Assembly (NCBI GenBank): GCA_004297545.1
Contig: SCTB01000186.1
Location: forward strand, 1 to 64,000
Length of the DNA stretch: 64,000 nt
Direction: 5' to 3'
From: Alphaproteobacteria bacterium
GTDB lineage: Bacteria > Pseudomonadota > Alphaproteobacteria > Micavibrionales > UBA2020
Positions 16,445-24,566 of the stretch are shown one piece after another (position 1 is the stretch's first letter; each line of letters starts with the position of its first letter). Position numbers and translations under genes: made by a program. Below the pieces are notes generated by a model. That model ran no database searches and had not been told where the DNA came from. It worked only from the letters and a program-made list of their open reading frames with translations.

Positions 16445-17236
16445 TTACTCCAATTCATAGGTCACATTCACCTGGGCGGTAACATTGATCTGCCCGATCG
16501 CAAGGTCGCCCGTATTATCGCTTTCCGAGGGCGACGACGGCGCCTGCTGGACGACGTTCTGCGACATATAACTGTTATTGCCGCGCTGACCGCCGCCGTA
16601 GCTGCCATGCCAGTAATAGGACGAATAATTCTCGGCATTGATGGAAATGGGCTTGCCCACTTTCATGTTGAGCGTCGTGGCCAGCGCCTGCGCCTTCTCC
16701 AGCGCGGCCTTGGCAGCCAGCTGGCGCGCGTTGTCGCGATGCTTGCGCAGGGCTGTCGTGACAAATTCAATATTGTCGATTCGGTTTACGCCCAGCTGCA
16801 GCGCCTTGGTCACAAGGCCTTCATACTTCGTCAGGTCCTTCAGGCAGATCTGGATACCCTTGCGCACGTTGTAATAGGTGATCTGCAGCGGGCTGCACTT
16901 GCCGGACATTTCATCGTCATAGTTGCAGCTGCGATACGTCGGCTCGACGGTGACGAAATCCGTCTGCACATGCCGCGCCTCGATGCCAAGCGTATCCGTC
17001 GCATAGGCCACCAGAGCCTTGACCGTCTTGTCGTTCTGTTCCTTGGCCGTCATCAGGTCGGCCGCGCGGGTTTCCGCGGTCATCGAAATCTGCACCAGAT
17101 CGGGCACCACTTTCACAGCGGCTTCACCGTTAACGGAAATCGTCCTGTTCACCGTGCTCGCGCTGATGGCCTGCGCGGAAGCCGGAGGAATGGCCAGCGC
17201 TGCCGCCAGCAAAACTGCAAAAACAAATTTTTTCAT
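16445..17236 (-). CDS. SIMPL-domain (DUF541) periplasmic protein
   Basis: 263 residues with signal peptide KKFVFAVLLAAALAIPPASAQA. The SIMPL core starts TVNRTISVNGEAAVKVVPDLVQISM (the SGEG/PD pattern), continues with NDKTVKALVAYATDTLGI and ends YNVRKGIQICLKDLTKYEGLVTKALQLG...NIEF. This is the BP26/YggE group of periplasmic oligomers of uncertain role. It has two cysteines (SCNYDDEMSGKC) that could form a disulfide, and a Gly/Ser/Tyr-rich loop near residue 215. GGAG lies 10 bases before the ATG. Confidence 0.88.
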   Translation of the reverse strand: MKKFVFAVLLAAALAIPPASAQAISASTVNRTISVNGEAAVKVVPDLVQISMTAETRAADLMTAKEQNDKTVKALVAYATDTLGIEARHVQTDFVTVEPTYRSCNYDDEMSGKCSPLQITYYNVRKGIQICLKDLTKYEGLVTKALQLGVNRIDNIEFVTTALRKHRDNARQLAAKAALEKAQALATTLNMKVGKPISINAENYSSYYWHGSYGGGQRGNNSYMSQNVVQQAPSSPSESDNTGDLAIGQINVTAQVNVTYELE

Positions 17237-17293
17237 GAAAAAGCTCCTTCGGATTGGTCCGGCAAGGAGTCTCGCACCCGCCCTATGGCGGTG

Positions 17294-18460
17294 TCAATTC
17301 GGCGCGCCCGCCTTCCGGAAAGCCGCATGGATGGTATCCGCGGGAATTCCCAGAACCCTTGCCGCCTGGTTGAAATCCGGCGGCGGACCGCCGACGGCCT
17401 GCCGCAAGGTTTCCGCGTTCACGCCCAAAATTTGGGCCGCCCCCTGAAGGATAAGCAGCGGATTGTTCTGTTGCTGCTGGTATTGCTGCCGCTGAGAGCC
17501 GCGCTGCTGCATCCGGCCGTTGCCCGCTTGACCCTGCATCTGCTGGGTTTGCATCTGCTGTCCGCCCGCCGGCTGCATGCCCTGGCTGCCCCATTCGGCA
17601 TTATAGCTGCCCCATTCGGCATTATAATTGACCCAGTTGCCCTTGAAACAGCCGACGGAATACGGGTATTCCGGCGTCATGTGATAGTGATAGATGTCCT
17701 TCTCCGCACCGTCCCACACCACCTTGTGCTTGTGGCCGTGGCAGGCGTCGAGGTCGGCGTTACGCAGCTTCTTGCCGCCCTCGCCTTTCAATCCATAGAT
17801 GCCAAAGCCGTCGAAAGCATAGCCGACGAGGTCGCTGTGCATGTTGCGCGCGCCGCTTGCGTCCTTCATGCACGGGCTGGGGCCGTGATAGTGGTATTGC
17901 CCTTTTATCTCCGGATGGCCGCTGCACTTGTCCTGAATTTCATGCGCGACCGCATCGCGTCCCTCGCCGTCGACGCTGTTGAATATCCAGGCGCCGGACA
18001 GACTGAACCCCACCGCGCCGCCCGTGCAGGAAGGATACTGCGCCTCTTCGGGGTTGAGCGGCAGGTAGAACAGCACGTTCTGCTCGCGGATGGTATTGGG
18101 GTTGCGGTCGTACTGATAGGCCGGGTCGTTCTGCTGCACGGGATAGACGCCGGTATTATGCTTGGGCAAATCATTCGCGCGCACGACGCGGGCGCCGTTT
18201 TCGACGGAGACCGTCAGTTTGGAATTGGGCCAAGCCACATCGCCCTGCACCTGTATCTTGCGGCCCGGATACCAGACATTGCCCTGTATCCAGTCGCCGT
18301 CACGAAACGCCCCGCCGCCGCCCTTCTGCTGATGGCAGACCCAGAGATAGCCGATTTGCGGCGCGTTCGAAATTTTTCCGTCGCCAAGAGGAAGAGTCTC
18401 TTCGGCACAAGCCGAGAAGGAAAACAGAAGCAACAGAACGAAAAAAATCCTTACCATCAT
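17294..18460 (-). CDS. YHYH-domain exported protein
   Basis: 388 residues. The N-terminus MMVRIFFVLLLLFSFSAC is a signal with a possible lipobox (FSAC). The YHYH domain covers about 90-275, with YHYHGPSPC, LVGYAFDGFGIYG, a second YHYH (KDIYHYHMT) and YPYSVGCF. Histidine-rich domains of this type are thought to bind metal, but function is unproven. After the domain comes a duplicated heptapeptide YNAEWGS, then a Gln-rich low-complexity stretch, then a short helical C-terminus with two similar motifs (LGVNAETLRQAVG and LGIPADTIHAAFR). Last of the five exported genes. Confidence 0.85.
   Translation of the reverse strand: MMVRIFFVLLLLFSFSACAEETLPLGDGKISNAPQIGYLWVCHQQKGGGGAFRDGDWIQGNVWYPGRKIQVQGDVAWPNSKLTVSVENGARVVRANDLPKHNTGVYPVQQNDPAYQYDRNPNTIREQNVLFYLPLNPEEAQYPSCTGGAVGFSLSGAWIFNSVDGEGRDAVAHEIQDKCSGHPEIKGQYHYHGPSPCMKDASGARNMHSDLVGYAFDGFGIYGLKGEGGKKLRNADLDACHGHKHKVVWDGAEKDIYHYHMTPEYPYSVGCFKGNWVNYNAEWGSYNAEWGSQGMQPAGGQQMQTQQMQGQAGNGRMQQRGSQRQQYQQQQNNPLLILQGAAQILGVNAETLRQAVGGPPPDFNQAARVLGIPADTIHAAFRKAGAPN
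17585..17626 (-). repeat. 21-bp perfect tandem duplication inside YHYH gene
   Basis: GCTGCCCCATTCGGCATTAT(A) occurs twice in a row (17585-17605 and 17606-17626) and encodes the doubled YNAEWGS. A recent slippage event is the simplest explanation. Confidence 0.9.
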
Positions 18461-18538
18461 GTCATTCCGAGCGTAGCAAGGAATCTTATCACCATTCCCC
18501 TGAGACCGGGAAAGATTCCTCGCTACGCCCGGAATGAC
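18461..18538. repeat. Palindromic intergenic element (GTCATTCCG type)
   Basis: GTCATTCCGAGCGTAGCAAG runs into GAATCTT. The inverted partner AAAGATTCCTCGCTACGCCC leads to GGAATGAC. The arms flank a short loop. It lies between the YHYH gene and ftsB and could fold into a long hairpin in either transcript. A shorter member with the same ends is at 21734-21802. Confidence 0.8.
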
Positions 18539-18545
18539 AGGAAGA

Positions 18546-18863
18546 TTAATTATGTTCTATAACGACTTTTTCATTCGGCTTCACGAAGCCAAGCACCGTG
18601 CGGGCGCGCTCGTCGAGCATGTCGAGGTCGAGGCTGTCGGGGCGCAAGAGCTTGACGCGATTTTCCAGCGCCTGCCGCTCGGCCCGTTTCTGGTCGTATT
18701 GCGCTTCGGCCTCGGTCAGCTTTTTCTGCAGGCCTTTCCAGGCGAAATATCCGCGGTCGCCGTGCGCCAGGTGATAGGCGAAGTAAAAAAACAGCCCGAA
18801 ACTGATGAAAGTGGCCAGATAGTGCGAAATGGATTTATGTTGTCGTTGTTCAGAAACCCTCAT
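18546..18863 (-). CDS. ftsB: FtsB/DivIC septum formation protein
   Basis: 105 residues: cytoplasmic N-terminus, one membrane span about 15-33 (YLATFISFGLFFYFAYHL), then a periplasmic coiled coil (KGLQKKLTEAEAQYDQKRAERQ) and the DivIC ending LDMLDERARTVLGFVKPNE. FtsB joins FtsL and FtsQ in the division complex that activates septal peptidoglycan synthesis. In many alphaproteobacteria ftsB stands directly upstream of pdhA. Here it is separated from the pdh cluster by about 9 kb and faces kdsA divergently. Confidence 0.92.
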   Translation of the reverse strand: MRVSEQRQHKSISHYLATFISFGLFFYFAYHLAHGDRGYFAWKGLQKKLTEAEAQYDQKRAERQALENRVKLLRPDSLDLDMLDERARTVLGFVKPNEKVVIEHN

Positions 18864-19032
18864 ATCTCCATGGAATCACAGACGAGTCACCGGGTCAACA
18901 AAAAAGCGAATCGAAGGCCTGCACACGTGAATACACTCTTGAAATATGTAAACAAAATATGCTATTGAGCAGGATGGATTTGACCATACAATGCCGCATA
19001 TCAAATCGAGGCATGAAAGGATAAGAAACGCG

Positions 19033-19887
19033 ATGAGCCAGCATCATATCTCCCTGCATAACTTTAAAATCGGCAACGACCTTCCCTTCGTGCTGATCGC
19101 AGGCCCCTGCGCGCTGGAAAGCCGCGATCATGCCTTCGATATGTCGGGCAAGCTGAAAGAACTGACACAGAAGCTCGGCCTGCCGCTAATTTATAAAACG
19201 TCGTTCGACAAGGCAAACCGCACCTCGCTGAAAGCGGGCCGCGGCATGGGCATCGAGAAAAGCCTGCCCATCCTCGCCGACATCCGCAAGGAACTCAAAA
19301 TCCCCGTTGTGACCGACGTGCACACGGCCGAGCAATGCGCGGAAGTGGCTGAAGCCGTCGACGTGCTGCAGATTCCCGCCTTCCTGTGCCGCCAGACCGA
19401 TTTGCTGATCGCTGCCGCGAAGACAGGCAAAGTCATCAACGTAAAAAAAGGTCAGTTCCTCGCCCCCTGGGACATGAAGAACGTCGCCGCCAAAATCACC
19501 GACAGCGGCAACCCGAATGTGATGCTGTGCGAACGCGGCGTGACCTTCGGCTATAACACGCTGGTCAATGACATGCGCGCGCTGCCCATCATGGCCGAAA
19601 CAGGCCACCCCGTCGTGTTCGACGCGACCCATTCCGTGCAGCAGCCGGGCGGCGCCGGCACCGCCACCAGCGGTGATCGCCGCATGGTGCCCTACCTCGC
19701 CCGCGGCGCACTTGCTGTCGGCTGCGCGGCTGTGTTCATGGAAACGCATGAGAACCCGGACGCCGCGCCCTCCGACGGGCCGAACATGGTGAAGTTCTCC
19801 GACCTGCCCGCCATTCTCGAGCAAATGATCGCGGTTGACCGGGTCATCAAGCCGCAAGCCTACGCCGCGCAGAAGCGCGTGGCCTGA
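19033..19887 (+). CDS. kdsA: 3-deoxy-D-manno-octulosonate 8-phosphate synthase
   Basis: 284 residues from ATG at 19033. It condenses phosphoenolpyruvate with arabinose 5-phosphate in the KDO branch of LPS synthesis. Motifs: [72 protein letters not shown]. The cysteine in AGPCA (C26) is the metal-ligand position of class II, metal-dependent KDO8P synthases (Asn in the E. coli type), so a metal-dependent enzyme is expected. An ATG at 18991 would add a basic, non-conserved leader. The exonuclease gene follows 5 bases later. Confidence 0.96.
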   Translation: MSQHHISLHNFKIGNDLPFVLIAGPCALESRDHAFDMSGKLKELTQKLGLPLIYKTSFDKANRTSLKAGRGMGIEKSLPILADIRKELKIPVVTDVHTAEQCAEVAEAVDVLQIPAFLCRQTDLLIAAAKTGKVINVKKGQFLAPWDMKNVAAKITDSGNPNVMLCERGVTFGYNTLVNDMRALPIMAETGHPVVFDATHSVQQPGGAGTATSGDRRMVPYLARGALAVGCAAVFMETHENPDAAPSDGPNMVKFSDLPAILEQMIAVDRVIKPQAYAAQKRVA

Positions 19888-19892
19888 AGGCC

Positions 19893-20420
19893 ATGTACGT
19901 CACGGCCATCGACTTTGAAACGGCCTATTACGCGGCGCATAGCGCGATTGCGCTGGGTATCTCGCGCATCAAGGATAACGTCGTCATCGAAACGCGCTCC
20001 TGGCTGTTCCGCCCGCCCGGCAAGACCATTTACATCCGCCCCGATTTTATCGACATCCACGGCATCAAGCCGCGCGACCTGGTCGGCAGGCCGCAGTTCG
20101 ATGGCGTCTGGCCCGAAATGGCGCCGTACTTTGAAACCGCGACGATGCTGCTGGCCCATAACGCGCGCTTCGACAAAAACGTGCTCTATTCGACCGCCTG
20201 GCACTACGGCATCAACCTGCCCGCCTTCGACTGGGTCTGCACCGTGAATCTCGCGCGGGCGAAATGGCCGGATATCGAGAACCACAAGCTTTCGACCGTG
20301 TGCAAGCATCTGGATATTCCGTTGCAGCACCACGACCCCGCCTCGGACGCGCAGGCCTGCGCGAACATTTACATTCAGGCATGCAAGATGGAAGAGCAGC
20401 AACCGGAACAGGCGGCCTAA
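19893..20420 (+). CDS. DnaQ-like 3'-5' exonuclease (DEDDh)
   Basis: 175 residues. Exo I motif AIDFETAYYAAHSAIALGI supplies the first Asp and Glu. Exo II is LLAHNARFDKNVL (Asp). Exo III is LQHHDPASDAQACANI (His and Asp), the DEDDh pattern. The IHGI motif (DIHGIKPRDLVG) is also typical. The small single-domain form resembles the stand-alone exonucleases that trim DNA ends, rather than the Pol III epsilon subunit. It follows kdsA by 5 bases and overlaps the convergent gene by 4 bases at its 3' end. Confidence 0.88.
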   Translation: MYVTAIDFETAYYAAHSAIALGISRIKDNVVIETRSWLFRPPGKTIYIRPDFIDIHGIKPRDLVGRPQFDGVWPEMAPYFETATMLLAHNARFDKNVLYSTAWHYGINLPAFDWVCTVNLARAKWPDIENHKLSTVCKHLDIPLQHHDPASDAQACANIYIQACKMEEQQPEQAA

Positions 20421-21124
20421 AGGCCGGGCGTTTTGGCTGCCAGCTGAAGAGGCTTGAGAACGGTGATTTTCTGCAGGTCCTGCAGACGAAGTTCCTCGAA
20501 AGTTTTATCCATCGCTGCATCGAGAATACGGCCGACGTCCATTACGTTGGGCTGTTCATTGAACTCATGAATCTGGAGCAGTATCTTCCGGTCGAATTCC
20601 GCGATCTCACTGCCGGTATCGAAACCGGGGATGCGGTTCAGCAGGCGCAACGACAAGGCAGCCTGCATATAGTGGAAAAGGTAAGGCGCCTTATCATTAC
20701 CGCAACACTGGGACCACATAATGCCTTCGGCGAACATTGTCCGGAGGGCCCCGTCAAGCGCCTTGATAAGGTGCAGATTGCGCGGAATCCCTTCCGCTGC
20801 TTGCGCGGGCAAGCCGTTGGCCTTCTTCCACGCCGGCCGGCCTTTTATGGCCTCGATGGTTTCCGCAGCCGCAGTATCAAGCGCGCGCGTCACCTCGTGT
20901 TCACCAGCGGCAGGATTTAATTTCTGGACTTCCCGCAGCACATAGGGATCACAGCTGTCGCCTAGGTTGATGCCGGGCAGAAGAGCGAGAAACCGCCTGC
21001 AGATCGCCTGGTTGACGTAGTCTGTTATCTCTACCTGGTTCTCCCTGGGAATGTCCGATGGCAGGATGCCGCCGTTCTTCAGCGTCTGAAGCATCTTGTC
21101 ATGGGTATCGCTGATATCGGTCAC
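20417..21124 (-). CDS. Unknown alpha-helical protein (235 aa)
   Basis: GTG start at 21124 preceded by AAGGGAGAG. No signal peptide or membrane span, so it should be cytoplasmic. The sequence is mostly amphipathic helix (ALDTAAAETIEAIKGRPAWK, ALSLRLLNRIPGF). A Cys pair (SQCCGND) sits in the middle. I do not recognise the family. Convergent with the exonuclease gene (3' ends overlap by 4 bases). Confidence 0.6.
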   Translation of the reverse strand: MTDISDTHDKMLQTLKNGGILPSDIPRENQVEITDYVNQAICRRFLALLPGINLGDSCDPYVLREVQKLNPAAGEHEVTRALDTAAAETIEAIKGRPAWKKANGLPAQAAEGIPRNLHLIKALDGALRTMFAEGIMWSQCCGNDKAPYLFHYMQAALSLRLLNRIPGFDTGSEIAEFDRKILLQIHEFNEQPNVMDVGRILDAAMDKTFEELRLQDLQKITVLKPLQLAAKTPGL

Positions 21125-21423
21125 GCGTCTCTCCCTTGGGCAACCGTCCCTTTTTAACCTATGAGGATGATTATGTCAAATTAACGATGATCCGGAGTCG
21201 TTTATTAAACCCAGATTTTTCGCCGATTTTGCTGTTTCAGAGCGCAACCTGTGTACCTCAAAGAGTTACTTTGAGAACTCATCGCATTTACAGCCACTTC
21301 CGCACGACTGTACCCCAGAAGAAACGCCTGTTCTGCTATCCTGCTGATTTGACGTAAAAAAGTTAATAATGTATTATTAAAGTATTAAGGAAGAGTTAAA
21401 ACCATCCCACCAAGAGGTCTGTC
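21125..21423. other. Intergenic stretch with promoter at its right end
   Basis: No credible gene. A 73-codon open frame on the plus strand lacks a ribosome site and plausible composition. The right end holds the promoter for the 97-residue protein. Confidence 0.5.
21349..21377 (+). promoter_or_regulatory. Sigma-70 promoter for the 21424 gene
   Basis: TTGACG (21349-21354), exactly 17 bases, TATTAT (21372-21377). The spacer is AT-rich. A start site near 21384 would give a leader of about 40 bases. Confidence 0.6.
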
Positions 21424-21717
21424 ATGAGTCATACAGTCATCAATGAATTCAATATGTTATTCAATCTTGTTTGTACGCACCATGAAGGGCCGATCGTTGT
21501 CGATTTTGGCCGTCAGATGCAATGGGACGGCATCGTTGCCGGGCAGTGCACCCAGCACGTCCATTTTCTGCAGACACGCGGCATCAACGCCTTTCTCGAC
21601 GTGCGCACGAACAAACTGATCTTCAGCGAGGGCACCCCGGAAACGCTCCATGATGTGCTTTCCTCCGCCCTGGCCAAAGAACAGACTGCTCTTGCCTCCA
21701 GCAGCTGCCGGGCCTGA
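21424..21717 (+). CDS. Unknown small protein (97 aa)
   Basis: ATG preceded by AAGAGG at 8 bases, plus a good promoter. Cytoplasmic, no membrane span. The fold looks mixed: VVDFGRQMQWDGIVAGQC, then HVHFLQTRGINAFLDVRTNKL, then an acidic helix. Four Cys are spread through the chain, one in a C-terminal SSSCRA. No family recognised. A GTCATTCC-type palindrome follows the stop. Confidence 0.6.
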   Translation: MSHTVINEFNMLFNLVCTHHEGPIVVDFGRQMQWDGIVAGQCTQHVHFLQTRGINAFLDVRTNKLIFSEGTPETLHDVLSSALAKEQTALASSSCRA

Positions 21718-21733
21718 CCCCTGGCAGATACGT

Positions 21734-21802
21734 TGTCATTCCGGGTGTTGACGGGGAATTTCAACCCCTTTTTCCCCCACCCCGTTTTTCCCCGGAATGA
21801 CA
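21734..21802. repeat. Palindromic intergenic element (GTCATTCCGG type)
   Basis: TGTCATTCCGG (about 21734-21744) and CCGGAATGACA (21792-21802) are inverted. Inside, GGGGAATTTCAACCCC and CCACCCCGTTTTTCCCC add weaker dyads. Same outer ends as the element at 18461. The rest of the 21718-22075 gap shows no gene. Confidence 0.7.
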
Positions 21803-22075
21803 TCTCTTTCTTACGTTGAATAGAACGAGAGTGCCTCTACCAGATAGAACGGTTTTACCTTAAACGGTTTGTTTCTCGTCTATCTCCTTAGCCCACGCAC
21901 TCCGAAAACAGCCTTGGAATAGACTCCATATAGGTTGTTTTATGACGGGCTTTCCGAAAAAAATCTTGAGCATCAGCGACAGTGCCGACGCAATCGCCGG
22001 GCAGCTTTCGCGATGCCTGAATTGCTTCGCGGGCGGCCCCAGCACCGGTCTTCTTCATTCATCAGGGAGCATCAC

Positions 22076-22858
22076 ATGACCACATTGGCGGATCTTTTTT
22101 CTGATAAGGAACTTCCCTTCCAGTCCCCGTCGGAAGACGAGAAGGATGCTTTCATCGGCATCTCCTCTGGCGCCAACTACGCGCTGCAGTCGGTTGCCGC
22201 CGGCCGTGTGACGAACGCCCCGACACTTCAGAATTACGTGGACCACGACGCCGCGCGTTTCTGCATGATCGCCAATCACGAAGACCTCGCCTACAAAGGC
22301 GCGAAGATACTGTCCGTGAAAATGGAGGCGCTGCCCGAATACAAGGCCAAGATGGAAAAGGAAAACCCGCTGGTGTTCAGGATGATCCAGGACTGGGCGG
22401 CGGAAGGCGCGCAGATGCAGCAGCCCTACGTGCAGCCAGCATCGCAGAAATGGACAGCGGACGAGCATAATGCTTCCTCTGAGATCTGCGAGCGCGCAAA
22501 CGCCCTGTCACGCCATCGGCTGCCGGACGCCACGGTCCGCAAATACGCGGAGCAGGACTCGCGGGATTTCACCACTCTCTCCGGCAATGAAAAACTGGCG
22601 ATACAGACCCTGTATGAAATCCACTGGAACACGGAAAACGACCCCCGTTACAGAACCGCCATGCAGGACGCCAATCCCGCGCTCCTCCGCGCCGCCGACC
22701 GCGCCATCGCCGATAACCACGCCTTCGCGGACCGCAACTGGTCGGCGACACTTACGGACAAGGTTCTGGCTTTCGCGGAAGGCATCGGGATCGGCGCGGC
22801 GGTCCCGGCGAAAATAGCGGGGCCCGCAGTCTCTGCGCCTGCAAGTCCAAACTTATAA
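22076..22858 (+). CDS. Unknown helical protein (260 aa)
   Basis: ATG at 22076 preceded by AGGGAG. A longer in-frame opening upstream has no conserved look and is not used. All-helical, soluble body with two similar-feeling halves (residues 40-120 and 140-220, each rich in Glu, Asp and Ala). The C-terminal Ala/Pro-rich end, AVPAKIAGPAVSAPASP, is weakly hydrophobic. I do not recognise it. No operon partner is evident, since a hairpin element follows and the next gene is convergent. Confidence 0.6.
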   Translation: MTTLADLFSDKELPFQSPSEDEKDAFIGISSGANYALQSVAAGRVTNAPTLQNYVDHDAARFCMIANHEDLAYKGAKILSVKMEALPEYKAKMEKENPLVFRMIQDWAAEGAQMQQPYVQPASQKWTADEHNASSEICERANALSRHRLPDATVRKYAEQDSRDFTTLSGNEKLAIQTLYEIHWNTENDPRYRTAMQDANPALLRAADRAIADNHAFADRNWSATLTDKVLAFAEGIGIGAAVPAKIAGPAVSAPASPNL

Positions 22859-22861
22859 ACT

Positions 22862-22908
22862 CTTTCGCGAAGCGAAAGTCTGTAAGTCTCCTCCCCTTTT
22901 GGGGGAGG
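22862..22908. repeat. Double hairpin between convergent genes
   Basis: CTTTCGC-GAA-GCGAAAG (22862-22878) and CTCCTCCCC-TTTT-GGGGGAGG (22889-22908). The second hairpin resembles the element at 53593. It may serve as a terminator, but no long T-run follows. Confidence 0.6.
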
Positions 22909-22959
22909 ATTAAGGTGGGGGTACTATCAAACTTTCAGTTATTGCCGCACGAAGTACCA

Positions 22960-23301
22960 TCAACGACCCTTGACCGGCTTTCGCCCGGCCAGCTTATCCT
23001 GCCGCGCCATTTCCTCCACGAGTTCATCGTAAATCTTGCCGTCGCCAAGCTTCTCCCGGCAATGATGGCCCTGAGCCTCCGCTTTCAATGCCCATCGGGC
23101 AGCTTCGGCGATGTCCTGTTTGACTCCGTTTCCTATCGCGTAGTTCAGGCACGTCCTGTACTCTCCGGCAGGATCGCCTTTCTCCGCGAGCGCAAGCTCA
23201 TACTGCGCCCGGTATTGAGGGCTCCGCAGGTAGATGAACGCGGCAACCGGGATAAGCAACAGGACAATAACGGTCAGCACGGGCGTTTTTGATATTTTCA
23301 C
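22960..23301 (-). CDS. Membrane-anchored Sel1-like repeat protein
   Basis: 113 residues from GTG at 23301, immediately after the TAA of the deacetylase-like gene. N-terminal membrane span about 6-24 (TPVLTVIVLLLIPVAAFIYL). The rest is a single Sel1/TPR-like repeat unit: RTCLNYAIGNGVKQDIAEAARWALKAEAQG. Two Cys flank the repeat (C48, C78) and may be disulfide-bonded in the periplasm. Probably cotranscribed with the upstream gene. It would be a small periplasmic adaptor, partner unknown. Confidence 0.7.
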   Translation of the reverse strand: MKISKTPVLTVIVLLLIPVAAFIYLRSPQYRAQYELALAEKGDPAGEYRTCLNYAIGNGVKQDIAEAARWALKAEAQGHHCREKLGDGKIYDELVEEMARQDKLAGRKPVKGR

Positions 23302-24402
23302 TTATTCCCGCTTCGCCTTTTTTGCCGCCTTCTCCGGAATGGGCTTCGCCGCGGCCTTGATCGAGGCACTGGCCACCGCCGGCTTCGGCGCGTTGCGCAA
23401 AGTGATCACCATGTCCACCGGAACGAGGTCGAAGCCTTTCTCTTTTAACGTCGGCAGCCATTTTTCAAGCGCGCTCAGCGTCACTTCCTTCGGGTGGCCG
23501 ATCGCGATGGCGGCGCCGGCGTGCCTTGCGATGCTCTCGATGCGCAGAAGGGATTTTTCGACCTCCTCCGGCTTTTCGTCGTCGTCGATAAAGACATCGC
23601 GGTGGCTGGTCTCGATATGATGCGCCCGCGCGATATCCTCGGCCACCGTTTTCGGCGAGGTGCGGGAGTCGAGGAATATCAGTTTTTTCTCCTTGAGCGC
23701 GGCCATCACGATGTTAAGCCCGTCCCTGTCGCGCGTGAATTTGCTGCCCATATGGTTGTTTACGCCGACATAGCCGGTGAATGCGGTCAGGTTCCTGGCA
23801 ATGCGTTCGTGCAGTTCCAGCGGCGACATATCGGTACCCAGGTAATTCTCCCCGGGATCAGCTGTCTTGCGGTCGGGCTGCATCGGCATGTGGACCAGCA
23901 GCTCATGCCCGTCCGTCTTTGCTGCGTCGGTCTGTTCCTTGATCTGCGGGCTGTAGGGCAGATATGAGAGGGTCACGGCAGGCGGCAGCTTCACGGCGCG
24001 CGCGGAATGCTTGCGGTCAAGGCCCATGTCGTCGATGACAATCGCGATCACGGGCTTGTGGTTTTCAAGATGCGCGGGCGGAATGGGCTCGGGCAGCGTC
24101 ATCATTTCGGCGCCGGGGGCCAGGGACTCATACTGGTAATCGCCGGAATCCGACGACAGGATGCCGGTTTGGTCCTTCACATCCTCCGGTTCCGGCGTTA
24201 ACCAGGTGATTTGGGGCGGCATGAGCGACATAGGCGGGCCGAAGAACTGCCCTTTTGGAACCAGATTGTAGGCTTTTGGAATCGTAACATGCCGGATTCC
24301 GGCCGTGCGCGCCTCGACAGTATCCGCGGAAACAGCATTGCCTGCCTGGGCCGGAACGGCGCCGAGCGCGAGGAGAATAACCGCCAGATACCCGTGTTTC
24401 AT
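23302..24402 (-). CDS. Divergent polysaccharide deacetylase (YibQ/DUF610)
   Basis: 366 residues from ATG at 24402, which gives the signal peptide KHGYLAVILLALGAVPAQAG. Upstream in-frame codons are not conserved. The NodB-like fold shows AIVIDDMGLDRKHSARAVKLP (metal Asp pair), TLSYLPYSP, HELLVHMPMQP, GVNNHMGSKFT and IFLDSRTSPKT. The C-terminal AIAIGHPKEVTLSALEKWLP is typical. YibQ-type proteins are periplasmic and near-universal in Gram-negatives, but their substrate is not established. The C-terminus is Lys/Ala-rich. Confidence 0.88.
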   Translation of the reverse strand: MKHGYLAVILLALGAVPAQAGNAVSADTVEARTAGIRHVTIPKAYNLVPKGQFFGPPMSLMPPQITWLTPEPEDVKDQTGILSSDSGDYQYESLAPGAEMMTLPEPIPPAHLENHKPVIAIVIDDMGLDRKHSARAVKLPPAVTLSYLPYSPQIKEQTDAAKTDGHELLVHMPMQPDRKTADPGENYLGTDMSPLELHERIARNLTAFTGYVGVNNHMGSKFTRDRDGLNIVMAALKEKKLIFLDSRTSPKTVAEDIARAHHIETSHRDVFIDDDEKPEEVEKSLLRIESIARHAGAAIAIGHPKEVTLSALEKWLPTLKEKGFDLVPVDMVITLRNAPKPAVASASIKAAAKPIPEKAAKKAKRE

Positions 24403-24503
24403 GGATGCAAGAACCTCGAATTTATCGCATCTATCATCGCGTTTTTGGCGGCGCGAGACCAGTATAAAATCTTCAGCAATTCCCTTGGCTTCGGAGATTG
24501 GCA

Positions 24504-24532
24504 TTGACAGAGGAACAGAACTAAATTAGAAC
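24504..24532 (+). promoter_or_regulatory. lexA promoter with alphaproteobacterial SOS box
   Basis: TTGACA (24504-24509), 17 bases, TAGAAC (24527-24532). Overlapping the -10 is GAAC-TAAATTA-GAAC (24518-24532), i.e. GTTC-N7-GTTC on the other strand, the LexA-binding consensus of alphaproteobacteria. LexA bound here would block RNA polymerase, giving autoregulation. Confidence 0.9.
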
Positions 24533-24566
24533 AAAGAGAGAATGAACTGTCATGGGGGAGTCTCAC

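Noticed and set aside
16133-18562. 809-codon plus-strand open frame
   Set aside because: Antisense to YqgE-like, SIMPL and YHYH genes, all with recognisable domains and signals. Composition (Arg/His/Val-rich) is typical of a shadow.
21136-21357. 73-codon plus-strand frame
   Set aside because: No ribosome site. Its end overlaps a good promoter for the next gene.
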